64,000 bases of DNA from Hyphomicrobiales bacterium (GTDB lineage Bacteria > Pseudomonadota > Alphaproteobacteria > Rhizobiales > Rhizobiaceae), in assembly GCA_900471515.1 (NCBI GenBank), contig UCFC01000031.1:1-64000 (forward strand), given 5' to 3'. Below, one piece after another: positions 7,818-15,775 of this stretch; within the stretch, counting starts at the first letter, position 1, and every line of letters begins with the position of its first letter. A program made the position numbers and the translations under genes. The notes beneath the pieces were generated by a model. It searched no databases. It saw nothing but the letters and a program-made list of their open reading frames with translations, and was not told where the DNA came from.

Positions 7818-8714
7818 TCAGAAGTTCCAGTTACGGGCCTTGCTGACGATGAAATCGCGGAAGGCTTTCAGCTTGGCGGCGTTCTTGATCTCGTCCGGAT
7901 AGCAGAAATAGGTATCGAAGGAGGGAACGTCGGCATTGATCGCCAGCTGGATCAGGCCGGGGTCGCGGCCGACGATATAATCCGGCAGGCAGGCGATGCC
8001 GATACCGAGCAGGCAGGCGCGCTTGATCGAGGTCTGGCTGTTGATCTGCAGGTGCGGAATGCGCTTGTTGTCCGACGAGCGGCCGGCGATTTCCAGCCAG
8101 TTGACGTCGAGCAGGTAGTTCGGCGCCGGTTCGCCGAAGGTGATGATCCGGTGATTGTCGAGATCCTCGATCGTCTGCGGTTCGCCATGGCGGTTGATGT
8201 AGGAGGGGGCCGCATAGACGTGCATATGCACGGTGAAGAGCTTGCGCTGGATGAGGTCCGACTGTTGCGGCTGGCGAAGGCGGATCGCGCAATCGGCATG
8301 GCGCATGTTCACATCCACTTCCTCGTTGTCGAGGATGAGCTGGATCTGGACATCGGGATAGAGCTGCAGGAACTCCTGGATCTTGTCGGTCAGCCAGCCC
8401 TGGCCGAGACCGACCGTGGTGGTGACGCGCAGCTTGCCGGACGGCGTTTCCGTCGTCTCGGTCAGCTGCATCTTCACGGTTTCGAGCTTCAGCAGCACGT
8501 CATGGGCGGTGCGGTACAAAAGCTCGCCCTGTTCGGTGAGGATCAGGCCGCGCGCGTGGCGGTGGAAGAGCTTGGTGCCCACATCCTGCTCGAGCGCGCT
8601 GACCTGGCGGCTGATGGCCGACTGGGACAGATGCAGCTTGTCGGCCGCATGCGTAAACGATCCGGCTTCGGCAGCTGCGTGGAAAATACGCAGCTTGTCC
8701 CAGTCCAACGGCAT
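7818..8714 (-). CDS. lsrB: LysR-family regulator LsrB/VtlR-type
   Basis: A 298-residue LysR regulator starting MPLDWDKLRIFHAAAEAGSF, with winged HTH at about residues 1-65 (AADKLHLSQSAISRQVSAL). The effector domain contains Cys142, Cys234, Cys242 and Cys271. In S. meliloti LsrB is needed for symbiosis, LPS and oxidative-stress responses, and the Brucella/Agrobacterium orthologue VtlR controls AbcR small RNAs. Here it lies 22 bp downstream of trxB on the same strand, so the two are probably co-transcribed, and directly upstream of the two AbcR genes. The start at 8714 fits the family; an upstream in-frame start at 8729 is less likely. The symbol is assigned from synteny and recalled sequence. 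Confidence 0.88.
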   Translation of the reverse strand: MPLDWDKLRIFHAAAEAGSFTHAADKLHLSQSAISRQVSALEQDVGTKLFHRHARGLILTEQGELLYRTAHDVLLKLETVKMQLTETTETPSGKLRVTTTVGLGQGWLTDKIQEFLQLYPDVQIQLILDNEEVDVNMRHADCAIRLRQPQQSDLIQRKLFTVHMHVYAAPSYINRHGEPQTIEDLDNHRIITFGEPAPNYLLDVNWLEIAGRSSDNKRIPHLQINSQTSIKRACLLGIGIACLPDYIVGRDPGLIQLAINADVPSFDTYFCYPDEIKNAAKLKAFRDFIVSKARNWNF

Positions 8715-8736
8715 TCCCCCACCCCTCATGCCACGA

Positions 8737-9711
8737 TTACTCCGCTGCTACGGCAACGGGCATATGGCCCGTCAGATAACGCTCCGCCTCGAGGGCGGCC
8801 ATGCATCCCATGCCTGCGGCAGTGACTGCCTGGCGGAACGTATCGTCGGTCACATCACCTGCGGCATAGACGCCCTCCAGGCTGGTCGCAGTCGAATCCG
8901 GCGCGGTCCAGAGATAGCCATTGTCCTTCAGCTTCAGCTTGCCCTTGAAAAGTTCGGTTGCCGGTGCGTGGCCGATCGCCACGAAGACGCCGTCGACGGC
9001 GACCTCGGTGATGGCACCGGTGCGGGTATCGCGCAGGCGGGCGCCGGAAACGGACGGCGGCATGGGGGGCTTTGCCGGCGTGCCCGTGATTTCGGCGACC
9101 TCGGTGTTCCAGAGAACCTTGACGTTCTCCTTGGAGAAGAGGCGTTCCTGCAGGATCTTTTCCGCACGGAAGCTGTCGCGGCGGTGCACGACAGTAACCG
9201 ACCTGGCGATATTGGAGAGATAGAGCGCTTCCTCGACGGCGCTGTTGCCGCCGCCGACCACGATCACGTCCTTGTTGCGGTAGAAGAAGCCGTCGCAGGT
9301 GGCGCAGGCAGAGACGCCGAAGCCCTGGAAATGCTGCTCGCTCTCGATGCCGAGCCACTTGGCCTTGGCGCCGGTTGCGATGATCAGCGTATCGGCGGTC
9401 CAGACCTGGCCGCTATCGGTACGGGCGACGAAGGGGCGCTGGTTGAGATCGACCTCGGTGACGAGGTCGTTGACGATTTCGGCGCCGACATGCTGGGCCT
9501 GCTGCAGCATCTGGTCCATCAGCCAGGGACCCTGGATCGGATCGGCAAAGCCCGGATAGTTCTCGACGTCGGTGGTAATCATGAGCTGGCCGCCCTGTTC
9601 GAGACCGGCGATCAGAACCGGTTTCAGCATGGCGCGTGCGGCGTAGACCGCTGCCGTATAGCCGGCAGGTCCGGAACCGATAATGAGCACCTTGGTATGG
9701 CGGGCAGACAT
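8737..9711 (-). CDS. trxB: Thioredoxin-disulfide reductase
   Basis: A 324-residue FAD/NADPH enzyme that reduces thioredoxin in the cytoplasm. It has the FAD motif LIIGSGPAGYTAAVYAARA near residues 9-27, the redox-active pair in ACATCDGFFYRN, the NADPH motif VVGGGNSAVEEALYL, and the C-terminal FAD contact GVYAAGDVTD. The start ATG at 9711 is preceded by GAAAGG; a longer reading adds a non-homologous N-terminus. It is the first gene of the probable trxB-lsrB operon, linking thiol redox balance to the redox-responsive regulator LsrB. Confidence 0.97.
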   Translation of the reverse strand: MSARHTKVLIIGSGPAGYTAAVYAARAMLKPVLIAGLEQGGQLMITTDVENYPGFADPIQGPWLMDQMLQQAQHVGAEIVNDLVTEVDLNQRPFVARTDSGQVWTADTLIIATGAKAKWLGIESEQHFQGFGVSACATCDGFFYRNKDVIVVGGGNSAVEEALYLSNIARSVTVVHRRDSFRAEKILQERLFSKENVKVLWNTEVAEITGTPAKPPMPPSVSGARLRDTRTGAITEVAVDGVFVAIGHAPATELFKGKLKLKDNGYLWTAPDSTATSLEGVYAAGDVTDDTFRQAVTAAGMGCMAALEAERYLTGHMPVAVAAE

Positions 9712-9941
9712 AGAATTTCCTTTCGACTGGCAGGATGCGACGGCCAAGAGGCGAATAAGGCCGTTTCGCAATCCCTGCGCCATTTATGAACGACCAATGC
9801 TTTTATTCAAGGGCAGCCTTGCATTACCAACAAGGCAAATGCAGGTGCTGTGCAAGATTCCGTCATCGGACTGAAACTTTCTTGCGTATTCCGTGGCTTT
9901 ATATAGAAGCTGCCCGCGGGGAATTAAAGAAAGGCCTGGGC

Positions 9942-10409
9942 GTGGTTCGCGCTGAACTTGACGTTATCGACATAAAGATATTGCGGGAACTGCAGGCAGA
10001 CGGCCGCATGACCAATGTGGAGCTTGCCGACCGGGTGGGAATTTCAGCGCCGCCCTGCCTGCGCCGGGTGCGCAAGCTCGAGGAAGCCGGCGTCATCGAA
10101 GGATACCACGCGATGCTGAACAGCCCGAAGCTCGGGCTCGATCTCGTCGCTTTCTGCATGGTCGGCCTCAAGCACCAGTCCGAAGCCAATCTGAAGGCCT
10201 TTGCCGCCGCCACCGCCGAATGGCCGCTGGTGCGCCAGGCCTGGATGGTTTCCGGCGACAGCGATTTCCTGCTGCATTGCGTGGCCCAGAACCTGACCCG
10301 CTTCCAGGATTTCGTCATCGAGGTGCTGACGGCCAACGAGCATGTCGATACCGTTCGCACCATGCTGACGATCCGCCAGGTGAAGAAGCTCGGGCTGGTC
10401 GAGCTCTGA
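9942..10409 (+). CDS. Lrp/AsnC-family transcriptional regulator
   Basis: A 155-residue feast/famine regulator. The HTH domain (LDVIDIKILRELQADGRMTN followed by VELADRVGISAPPCLRRV) occupies about residues 5-60. The RAM effector domain (about 70-150) includes MVSGDSDFLLHC. The probable start is GTG at 9942 (VRAELD); upstream in-frame sequence back to 9786 has no family similarity. It diverges from trxB. From memory, an lrp-type gene holds the same place in S. meliloti. Ligand, probably an amino acid, is not evident. Confidence 0.9.
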   Translation: MVRAELDVIDIKILRELQADGRMTNVELADRVGISAPPCLRRVRKLEEAGVIEGYHAMLNSPKLGLDLVAFCMVGLKHQSEANLKAFAAATAEWPLVRQAWMVSGDSDFLLHCVAQNLTRFQDFVIEVLTANEHVDTVRTMLTIRQVKKLGLVEL

Positions 10410-10429
10410 ACAGACTTTCCTGAAAGGCT

Positions 10430-11221
10430 TCAGCCGCGCCAGGCCTTGCTCAGCCAATCGGTATTGCCGATGCGGCGATACCATTTCTGCCCGCCGCCTT
10501 CGAAGACCTCGCTCATTTTCGGATTGCCGGCGAAGACGACGATCCTGGCTTCCGGCGGCAGTTCGGGATCGCGCCAGAAGCTCTTGATGTGGCGCGGCAC
10601 GCAGGCGTTCTTGAAGCTCACGCACCATTCCCGCGGCCAGTATTGCAGGTTTCCATGGGCTGCGAGCTGTGCGCTCTGGAACTGCTGGGAAATCTCGTAT
10701 TTCGACATGGCTGCCACGGGATCGGCGATGTAGGTGTCGAGAATATAGGCGTGGGCGCCGATCTCGTAGCGGAAGACCGAGCTGTTGCCGACCGAGGCCA
10801 GGAACCGGTCGCGGGCCGGATTGAGCTTGCGCAGCGGCTTTGGCCGGAAGAGATCGTCGTCGCGGATGATGAGGAACTTGCCCGGATGCTGGAAGAGCGG
10901 CTCCAGGTCGTCGACGATGACGAGGTCGAGATCGAGGAAGAGGCCGATGCCCTCGAGACCGGCGAGGTCGCGGCGGAAGAGCGACAGCTTCTGCCAGCGG
11001 CGGTCCTTCGAGCCGGCCGGCAGGCCGAGTTCGGGGAGGGGGAAGGTTTCGATACCCTCCTGGAGGCCTTCCGTGTTGTCGGTGAAGCAGACAAAGCGGT
11101 GCGGGCGTTTCAGGTGCCGTCTGACGCCGCGGTAGAGGTTGTTGACATATTCGGGGCCGTAGAGCGTTCCCCACTTCATGCAGAGCACGTTGACCAGGTC
11201 ATTGCTGTTTGCGGTCGACAT
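10430..11221 (-). CDS. Glycosyltransferase-like protein (DxD type)
   Basis: A 263-residue cytoplasmic protein starting MSTANSNDLVNVLCMKWGTL. It has the glycosyltransferase features VCFTDNTEGL and FLDLDLVIVDDLEPL, the latter a DxD-type nucleotide-sugar/metal site, and GNSSVFRYE downstream. It resembles rhizobial GT8-like or capsular-type transferases rather than a known enzyme. It lies 46 bp downstream of the LpcC/LpsB-like glycosyltransferase gene on the same strand, so a role in lipopolysaccharide core or another surface glycan is likely. In S. meliloti this slot holds lpsC, lpsD and lpsE as I recall, so this gene may be a lineage-specific replacement. Confidence 0.75.
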   Translation of the reverse strand: MSTANSNDLVNVLCMKWGTLYGPEYVNNLYRGVRRHLKRPHRFVCFTDNTEGLQEGIETFPLPELGLPAGSKDRRWQKLSLFRRDLAGLEGIGLFLDLDLVIVDDLEPLFQHPGKFLIIRDDDLFRPKPLRKLNPARDRFLASVGNSSVFRYEIGAHAYILDTYIADPVAAMSKYEISQQFQSAQLAAHGNLQYWPREWCVSFKNACVPRHIKSFWRDPELPPEARIVVFAGNPKMSEVFEGGGQKWYRRIGNTDWLSKAWRG

Positions 11222-11267
11222 CCCTTGCGCCCCTGCCTTCCCGAAATGTTTGTTACAAAAGTTCGGC

Positions 11268-12317
11268 TTAAGCGCCGAGAAGCTCCTGGTAAATCCGGGC
11301 GATTGCCGTCGCTTCCTTTTCCAATGCGAAATTTTCGCGCACGTGCCGGAGCGCCGTTTCCCCCTGTGCGGCCGCCAGCGCAGGATCGGCAAGATAGGTG
11401 GCAATGGCTGCCGTCAGCGCCTTGCCGTCGCCGGGCGGCACGATGACGCCGTTTTCGCCCGACACGATCATCTCGGCATAGGCGCCGGCGTCGGAGGCGA
11501 CGACCGCCGTCTTCGAGGCCATGGCTTCCAGAGGGGTCAGGCCGAAGCCTTCGTTGCGGGACGGGGCGACGTAGAGCGTCAGGCGGCGATACCAGACCTT
11601 GATGTCGGGCACTTCGCCGATGAAGACGATGCGGTCGGCCAGGCCGGCCGCGGCAATATCGGCCTTCAGCTTGTCGGCGAATGCCGTGTGCTCCGGCGTG
11701 ACGCGGCCGGAAATGACGGCCGTCCAGTCCGGATATTGCGGCAGAAGCGCAATCATCGCCTGGACGAACAGGTCGGTGCCCTTCTGGTGGCGCACCCGGC
11801 CGAAGCAGCCGACGAGATGGCGGCCGGGCAGGCCGGTGGCCGTGATCGTATCGTCCGGTCCTTCGGGCGGATGGAAGAGCGCGAGATCGACGCCGTGCTG
11901 AATGACCGTGTGCGGCACCTTGAGGAAGGAGCCGGAGCGGCTGCTGGTGGCGATGACGGCATCCATCCGGCGGATCAGCCAGCGGGTGTAGGACGTGTGG
12001 CGGCGCTGGGCGGCCGAGGTGAAGACGAGCTTCAGCGGCATGCGCAGCACGTGGCGCAGGAGGATGCCTGCAGCCATCTCGTTGTTGCGGCGCGCATGCC
12101 AGACGCGGTGGCGGCGCCCGGCCGGCGGGCGCCAGAGGCCGGCCAGCTGCGGCCATTTCAAGCGCGGAAGATCCGGCGGCAGGCCGGGGCCGAGAGCGGC
12201 GATCCTGATCCCCAGCCGGATCTGGCAGGGGATAAGCTGGACGATCGTGGACGTGACGCCGGAGAGCCGGCGTTTCAGGTTGGGCGCGATGATCTCGACG
12301 TCGCTGATATCCGGCAC
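11268..12317 (-). CDS. lpsB: LPS core glycosyltransferase, LpcC/LpsB-like (GT4)
   Basis: A 349-residue GT4 (GT-B fold) transferase. The C-terminal donor-binding domain shows FGRVRHQKGTDLFVQAM and the E-x7-E segment SRNEGFGLTPLEAMASKTAV. Length and position next to greA match LpcC of Rhizobium leguminosarum, the mannosyltransferase adding to the Kdo of the LPS core, and LpsB of S. meliloti, important for symbiosis. It acts on the cytoplasmic face of the inner membrane. It is followed by a second glycosyltransferase gene 46 bp downstream. The identity rests on recalled sequence and synteny; the exact sugar is not provable here. Confidence 0.85.
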   Translation of the reverse strand: MPDISDVEIIAPNLKRRLSGVTSTIVQLIPCQIRLGIRIAALGPGLPPDLPRLKWPQLAGLWRPPAGRRHRVWHARRNNEMAAGILLRHVLRMPLKLVFTSAAQRRHTSYTRWLIRRMDAVIATSSRSGSFLKVPHTVIQHGVDLALFHPPEGPDDTITATGLPGRHLVGCFGRVRHQKGTDLFVQAMIALLPQYPDWTAVISGRVTPEHTAFADKLKADIAAAGLADRIVFIGEVPDIKVWYRRLTLYVAPSRNEGFGLTPLEAMASKTAVVASDAGAYAEMIVSGENGVIVPPGDGKALTAAIATYLADPALAAAQGETALRHVRENFALEKEATAIARIYQELLGA

Positions 12318-12328
12318 GGGCTGCTCTT

Positions 12329-12355
12329 GAAAAGAAAAGCGCGGGCGATCAGCCC
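12329..12355 (-). terminator. Possible terminator after greA
   Basis: GGGC, a 5-base loop and GCCC overlapping the greA stop codon, followed on the minus strand by GCGCTTTTCTTTTC. Short stem but a good U tract. It would only partly separate greA from the downstream glycosyltransferase genes. Confidence 0.4.
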
Positions 12356-12825
12356 CAGGAAACGGAGAGGATTTCGTAGGCCTTGGAGCCGCCCGGCGCG
12401 TTGACTTCGATGGAATCGCCGACTTCCTTGCCGATCAGCGCGCGGGCGATCGGGGAGGAGATGGAAATGCGGCCCTGCTTCACGTCGGCTTCCTGATCGC
12501 CGACGATCTGGTAGGTCTTTTCCTCTTCGGTGTCCTCGTCGACGAGCTTCACCTTGGCGCCGAACTTGATCTTGTCGCCCGACATCTTGGTAAGGTCGAT
12601 GACTTCGGCGCGCGCCGTCAGGTCTTCGAGCTCGGTGATGCGGCCCTCGTTGTGGCTCTGCGCTTCCTTGGCTGCATGGTACTCGGCATTTTCGGAAAGG
12701 TCGCCATGGGCGCGCGCTTCCGCAATGGCCTCGATGATTCGCGGGCGCTCCTCCTGCTGACGCCAGCGCAGCTCTTCCTGCAGCTTGACGAAACCACCCT
12801 GTGTCATCGGTACCTTATCAACCAT
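12349..12825 (-). CDS. greA: Transcription elongation factor GreA
   Basis: A 158-residue factor that enters the RNA polymerase secondary channel and stimulates cleavage of backtracked RNA. The N-terminal coiled coil includes [20 protein letters not shown], and its tip [18 protein letters not shown] carries the acidic residues that act on the active site. The C-terminal FKBP-like domain includes [18 protein letters not shown]. The start at 12825 ([11 protein letters not shown]) matches the family; an in-frame extension to 12870 does not. It precedes the LPS glycosyltransferase genes, as in S. meliloti. Confidence 0.97.
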   Translation of the reverse strand: MVDKVPMTQGGFVKLQEELRWRQQEERPRIIEAIAEARAHGDLSENAEYHAAKEAQSHNEGRITELEDLTARAEVIDLTKMSGDKIKFGAKVKLVDEDTEEEKTYQIVGDQEADVKQGRISISSPIARALIGKEVGDSIEVNAPGGSKAYEILSVSWG

Positions 12826-13063
12826 TTTCTTGTCCTTCTCTCCCCGCATCTGCAGTTCGCGCAGACACAAAAGAAAACAGGTCCCGAAGGGGAACTTCGG
12901 AACCGTGTTACAATCCTATTTCGCCGCTTATAGCAGATCGGCACGCGCAATTTCCATAAAATTCGTATCGGCGCTTTTTGCGCTGTGCTGAAGTGCCTGC
13001 TTTTGAAGGGAAGTCGGGTACAATCCCGTTTCTCCGTCTTGATTTCGCCACCGTGAACATTTA

Positions 13064-14308
13064 GTGAACATACGGATGAAGAAATCGCTTAAAGAACGGT
13101 TGGCGATCCTTTCCGACGCTGCCAAATACGATGCTTCCTGTGCCTCCAGCGGTACCGTCAAACGGGATTCGTCCGGCTCCGGCGGGCTTGGCTCGACCGA
13201 AGGCTCGGGCATCTGTCACGCCTATGCGCCTGACGGCCGATGCATCTCGCTGCTCAAGATCCTGCTCACCAATTTCTGCATCTATGACTGCGCCTATTGC
13301 ATCAACCGCTCGTCGAGCAATGTCGAGCGCGCGCGGTTCACGCCCGAGGAGGTCGTCTGGCTGACGCTGGAATTTTACCGGCGGAACTACATCGAAGGCC
13401 TGTTTCTCTCCTCGGGCATCATCCGCTCATCCGACCATACGATGGAGGAAATGGTGCGCATCGTGCGGGAATTGCGGATCACGCATAGTTTCCGCGGCTA
13501 CATTCACCTGAAATCCATTCCGGAAGCATCCGCGCATCTGATCGAGGAGGCGGGGCTCTATGCCGACCGCCTCTCGCTCAATATCGAACTGCCGACCGAT
13601 AGCGGCATCAGCCGCTTTGCACCGGAGAAGAAGCCGGCCGGCATTCGCCGCTCGATGGGCGATCTCCGGCTGAAGATCGAAGCGGCGCAAGAGCCGACGC
13701 TGCAAACCAGGAGGCGAAAGCGCTTCGTGCCGGCCGGCCAGAGCACGCAGATGATCGTGGGCGCCGACGGGGCCAGTGACGCGACGATCCTGTCCACCAG
13801 CGGCCAGCTCTACAGCAGCTACGGTCTGAAGCGGGTTTATTATTCCGCCTTCAGCCCGATCCCCGACAGTTCGAAGAACCTGCCGCTCATCAAGCCGCCG
13901 CTGATGCGCGAGCACAGGCTCTATCAGGCCGACTGGCTCTATCGTTTCTATGGGTTCGGCATCGACGAAATCACGTCGACGCAAGAGGGCGGCATGCTGG
14001 ATCTCAATCTCGATCCCAAGCTTGCCTGGGCGCTCGGCCATCGCGAGGACTTCCCCGTCGATGTCAACCGGGCCGATCGCGAGAAGCTTCTGCGCGTGCC
14101 GGGGCTCGGCACCAGGACGGTGAAGGCGATCCTGACCGAGAGGCGACAGCGCCGGCTCCGGCTCGAGGACCTGCCGCGTCTCGGCGTCTCCATCCGCAAG
14201 GTACAGGCCTTCGTCACGGCCGAGGGCTGGACACCGCATCGCCTTGTCGACCGGCCGGACCTGCGCGCCATGTTCGAGCCGCAACCCGAACAATTGACGC
14301 TGTTATGA
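13064..14308 (+). CDS. Putative DNA modification/repair radical SAM protein (UdgX-linked)
   Basis: A 414-residue radical S-adenosylmethionine enzyme. The 4Fe-4S site is Cys72, Cys76 and Cys79 in FCIYDCAYCINR, a CX3CX2C motif. The radical SAM barrel follows, including GLFLSSGI and the glycine-rich RSSDHTMEEM region. The C-terminal part (about residues 330-385) is a helix-hairpin-helix DNA-binding fold, VNRADREKLLRVPGLGTRTV. This architecture marks the family known as putative DNA modification/repair radical SAM protein, found next to UdgX. Its stop overlaps the UdgX start by 4 bases (ATGA), implying translational coupling. The start may instead be the ATG at 13076. The reaction is unknown. Confidence 0.9.
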   Translation: MNIRMKKSLKERLAILSDAAKYDASCASSGTVKRDSSGSGGLGSTEGSGICHAYAPDGRCISLLKILLTNFCIYDCAYCINRSSSNVERARFTPEEVVWLTLEFYRRNYIEGLFLSSGIIRSSDHTMEEMVRIVRELRITHSFRGYIHLKSIPEASAHLIEEAGLYADRLSLNIELPTDSGISRFAPEKKPAGIRRSMGDLRLKIEAAQEPTLQTRRRKRFVPAGQSTQMIVGADGASDATILSTSGQLYSSYGLKRVYYSAFSPIPDSSKNLPLIKPPLMREHRLYQADWLYRFYGFGIDEITSTQEGGMLDLNLDPKLAWALGHREDFPVDVNRADREKLLRVPGLGTRTVKAILTERRQRRLRLEDLPRLGVSIRKVQAFVTAEGWTPHRLVDRPDLRAMFEPQPEQLTLL

Positions 14309-15753
14309 TGCGCCGGATCGTTCTGGAGGGCAGGGGGAATTTCGAGGAATGGCGCAAGGCCGCCCGCGCCTTTGCCGCGGCCGGAATCCTGCCTGACGAC
14401 ATCGACTGGCAGGAAAAGAGCAGCGAGCCGGGCTTTGCCTTCCAGCGTGATGCCTTGCCGCCCGATCCAGCCCCCAACGCCAGACCCATGAGCGTTCCGC
14501 CGGCTTTCATGGCGCTTGCCGAGGCGGTGATCTGCCATAGCGATCCCGGCCGGTTTTCGCTGCTCTACAGCCTGCTGTGGCGATTGCTGGAAAACCGGAA
14601 CCTGCTGGATCTGGCGTCCGACGAAGAGGTTTCGCGGGCGCGGCTGATGCAGAAGAGCGTGCATCGCGACGCGCATAAAATGACGGCCTTCGTGCGCTTC
14701 AAGGAGGTGGCGGCACCTGTCGGCGGGCGGCGAAAGTTCATCGCCTGGTTCGAGCCGGATCATTACATCGTCGCGCGCAAGGCGCCGTTCTTCCAGCGCC
14801 GCTTCACTGATATGGACTGGCTGATCGCCACGCCGAAGGGATCGGCCGCCTGGGTCGGCGAGCGGCTGACGACAAGCGACGCGCCCTGCGAAAAGCCTGA
14901 CATCAGCGACGCAACCGACGATCTCTGGCGCACCTATTATGCCAGCATCTTCAATCCTGCCCGGCTGAAGGTGAAGGCCATGCAGGCCGAGATGCCGAAA
15001 AAATACTGGAAGAACCTGCCGGAGGCCGATCTCATCCCCGGCCTGATCGCCGATGCGGAAGCCAAGGTGCTTGCCATGGCCGAACGCGAAGCGACGATGC
15101 CGCTTGCCTATCATAACAGGATTCGGGAGGCGGCCGCCCGCATGCCGGCCCCGAAACGGGCGCCTGCCGGCACGCTGGAGGCGTTGCGGGAAGAAGCCGC
15201 CGCCTGCAGCCGATGCCCGCTGCATGAGAGGGCGACGCAGACGGTCTTTGGCGAGGGGCCAGTCGATGCCGGCATCATGTTCGTCGGCGAGCAGCCGGGC
15301 GATCAGGAGGACCTTGCCGGCCGCCCCTTCATCGGGCCGGCCGGGACCGTTTTCGACGAGGCGATCGCGCAGGCCGGTATCGATCGGTCGAGGCTCTATG
15401 TCACCAATGCCGTCAAACATTTCAAATACGAGCCGCGCGGCAAGCGGCGCATCCACCAGAAGCCCAATTTGGGCGAGGTGCAGCATTGCCGCTGGTGGCT
15501 GAAGCTGGAGCTCGACCTCATACGGCCGCGGCTGGTCGTGGCGATGGGGGCGACGGCCTTCTACGCGCTGACCGGTGAGAAGCAGAAGCTCGCGGATGTG
15601 CGGGGGCGAGCGATTGCCATGCAAGAGGGACGATCGCTTTTCGTCACCGTGCACCCTTCCTACCTGCTGCGGATTCCGGATGAGAAAAGGAAGGCGCAGG
15701 AGCTTGCGCGTTTTCGGCAGGAGATGAGTCTGATCAAGGGCCTGGCGGCCTGA
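14305..15753 (+). CDS. udgX: UdgX family uracil-DNA binding protein fused to DUF4130
   Basis: A 482-residue two-domain protein. The N-terminal half (about 1-270) is DUF4130, of unknown role. The C-terminal half (about 290-482) is a family-4-like uracil-DNA glycosylase. It has CSRCPLHERA for the iron-sulfur cluster, motif A GEQPGDQEDLAGRPFIGPAG, and HPSYLLR. The insertion KRRIHQKP (residues 380-387) is the UdgX signature. In Mycobacterium smegmatis UdgX the His of this loop forms a covalent bond to the sugar after uracil excision; here it is His384. It is coupled to the radical SAM gene, so both probably act on the same lesion. Confidence 0.93.
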   Translation: MMRRIVLEGRGNFEEWRKAARAFAAAGILPDDIDWQEKSSEPGFAFQRDALPPDPAPNARPMSVPPAFMALAEAVICHSDPGRFSLLYSLLWRLLENRNLLDLASDEEVSRARLMQKSVHRDAHKMTAFVRFKEVAAPVGGRRKFIAWFEPDHYIVARKAPFFQRRFTDMDWLIATPKGSAAWVGERLTTSDAPCEKPDISDATDDLWRTYYASIFNPARLKVKAMQAEMPKKYWKNLPEADLIPGLIADAEAKVLAMAEREATMPLAYHNRIREAAARMPAPKRAPAGTLEALREEAAACSRCPLHERATQTVFGEGPVDAGIMFVGEQPGDQEDLAGRPFIGPAGTVFDEAIAQAGIDRSRLYVTNAVKHFKYEPRGKRRIHQKPNLGEVQHCRWWLKLELDLIRPRLVVAMGATAFYALTGEKQKLADVRGRAIAMQEGRSLFVTVHPSYLLRIPDEKRKAQELARFRQEMSLIKGLAA

Positions 15754-15775
15754 GCGGAGAAATCGATTCAACGCG

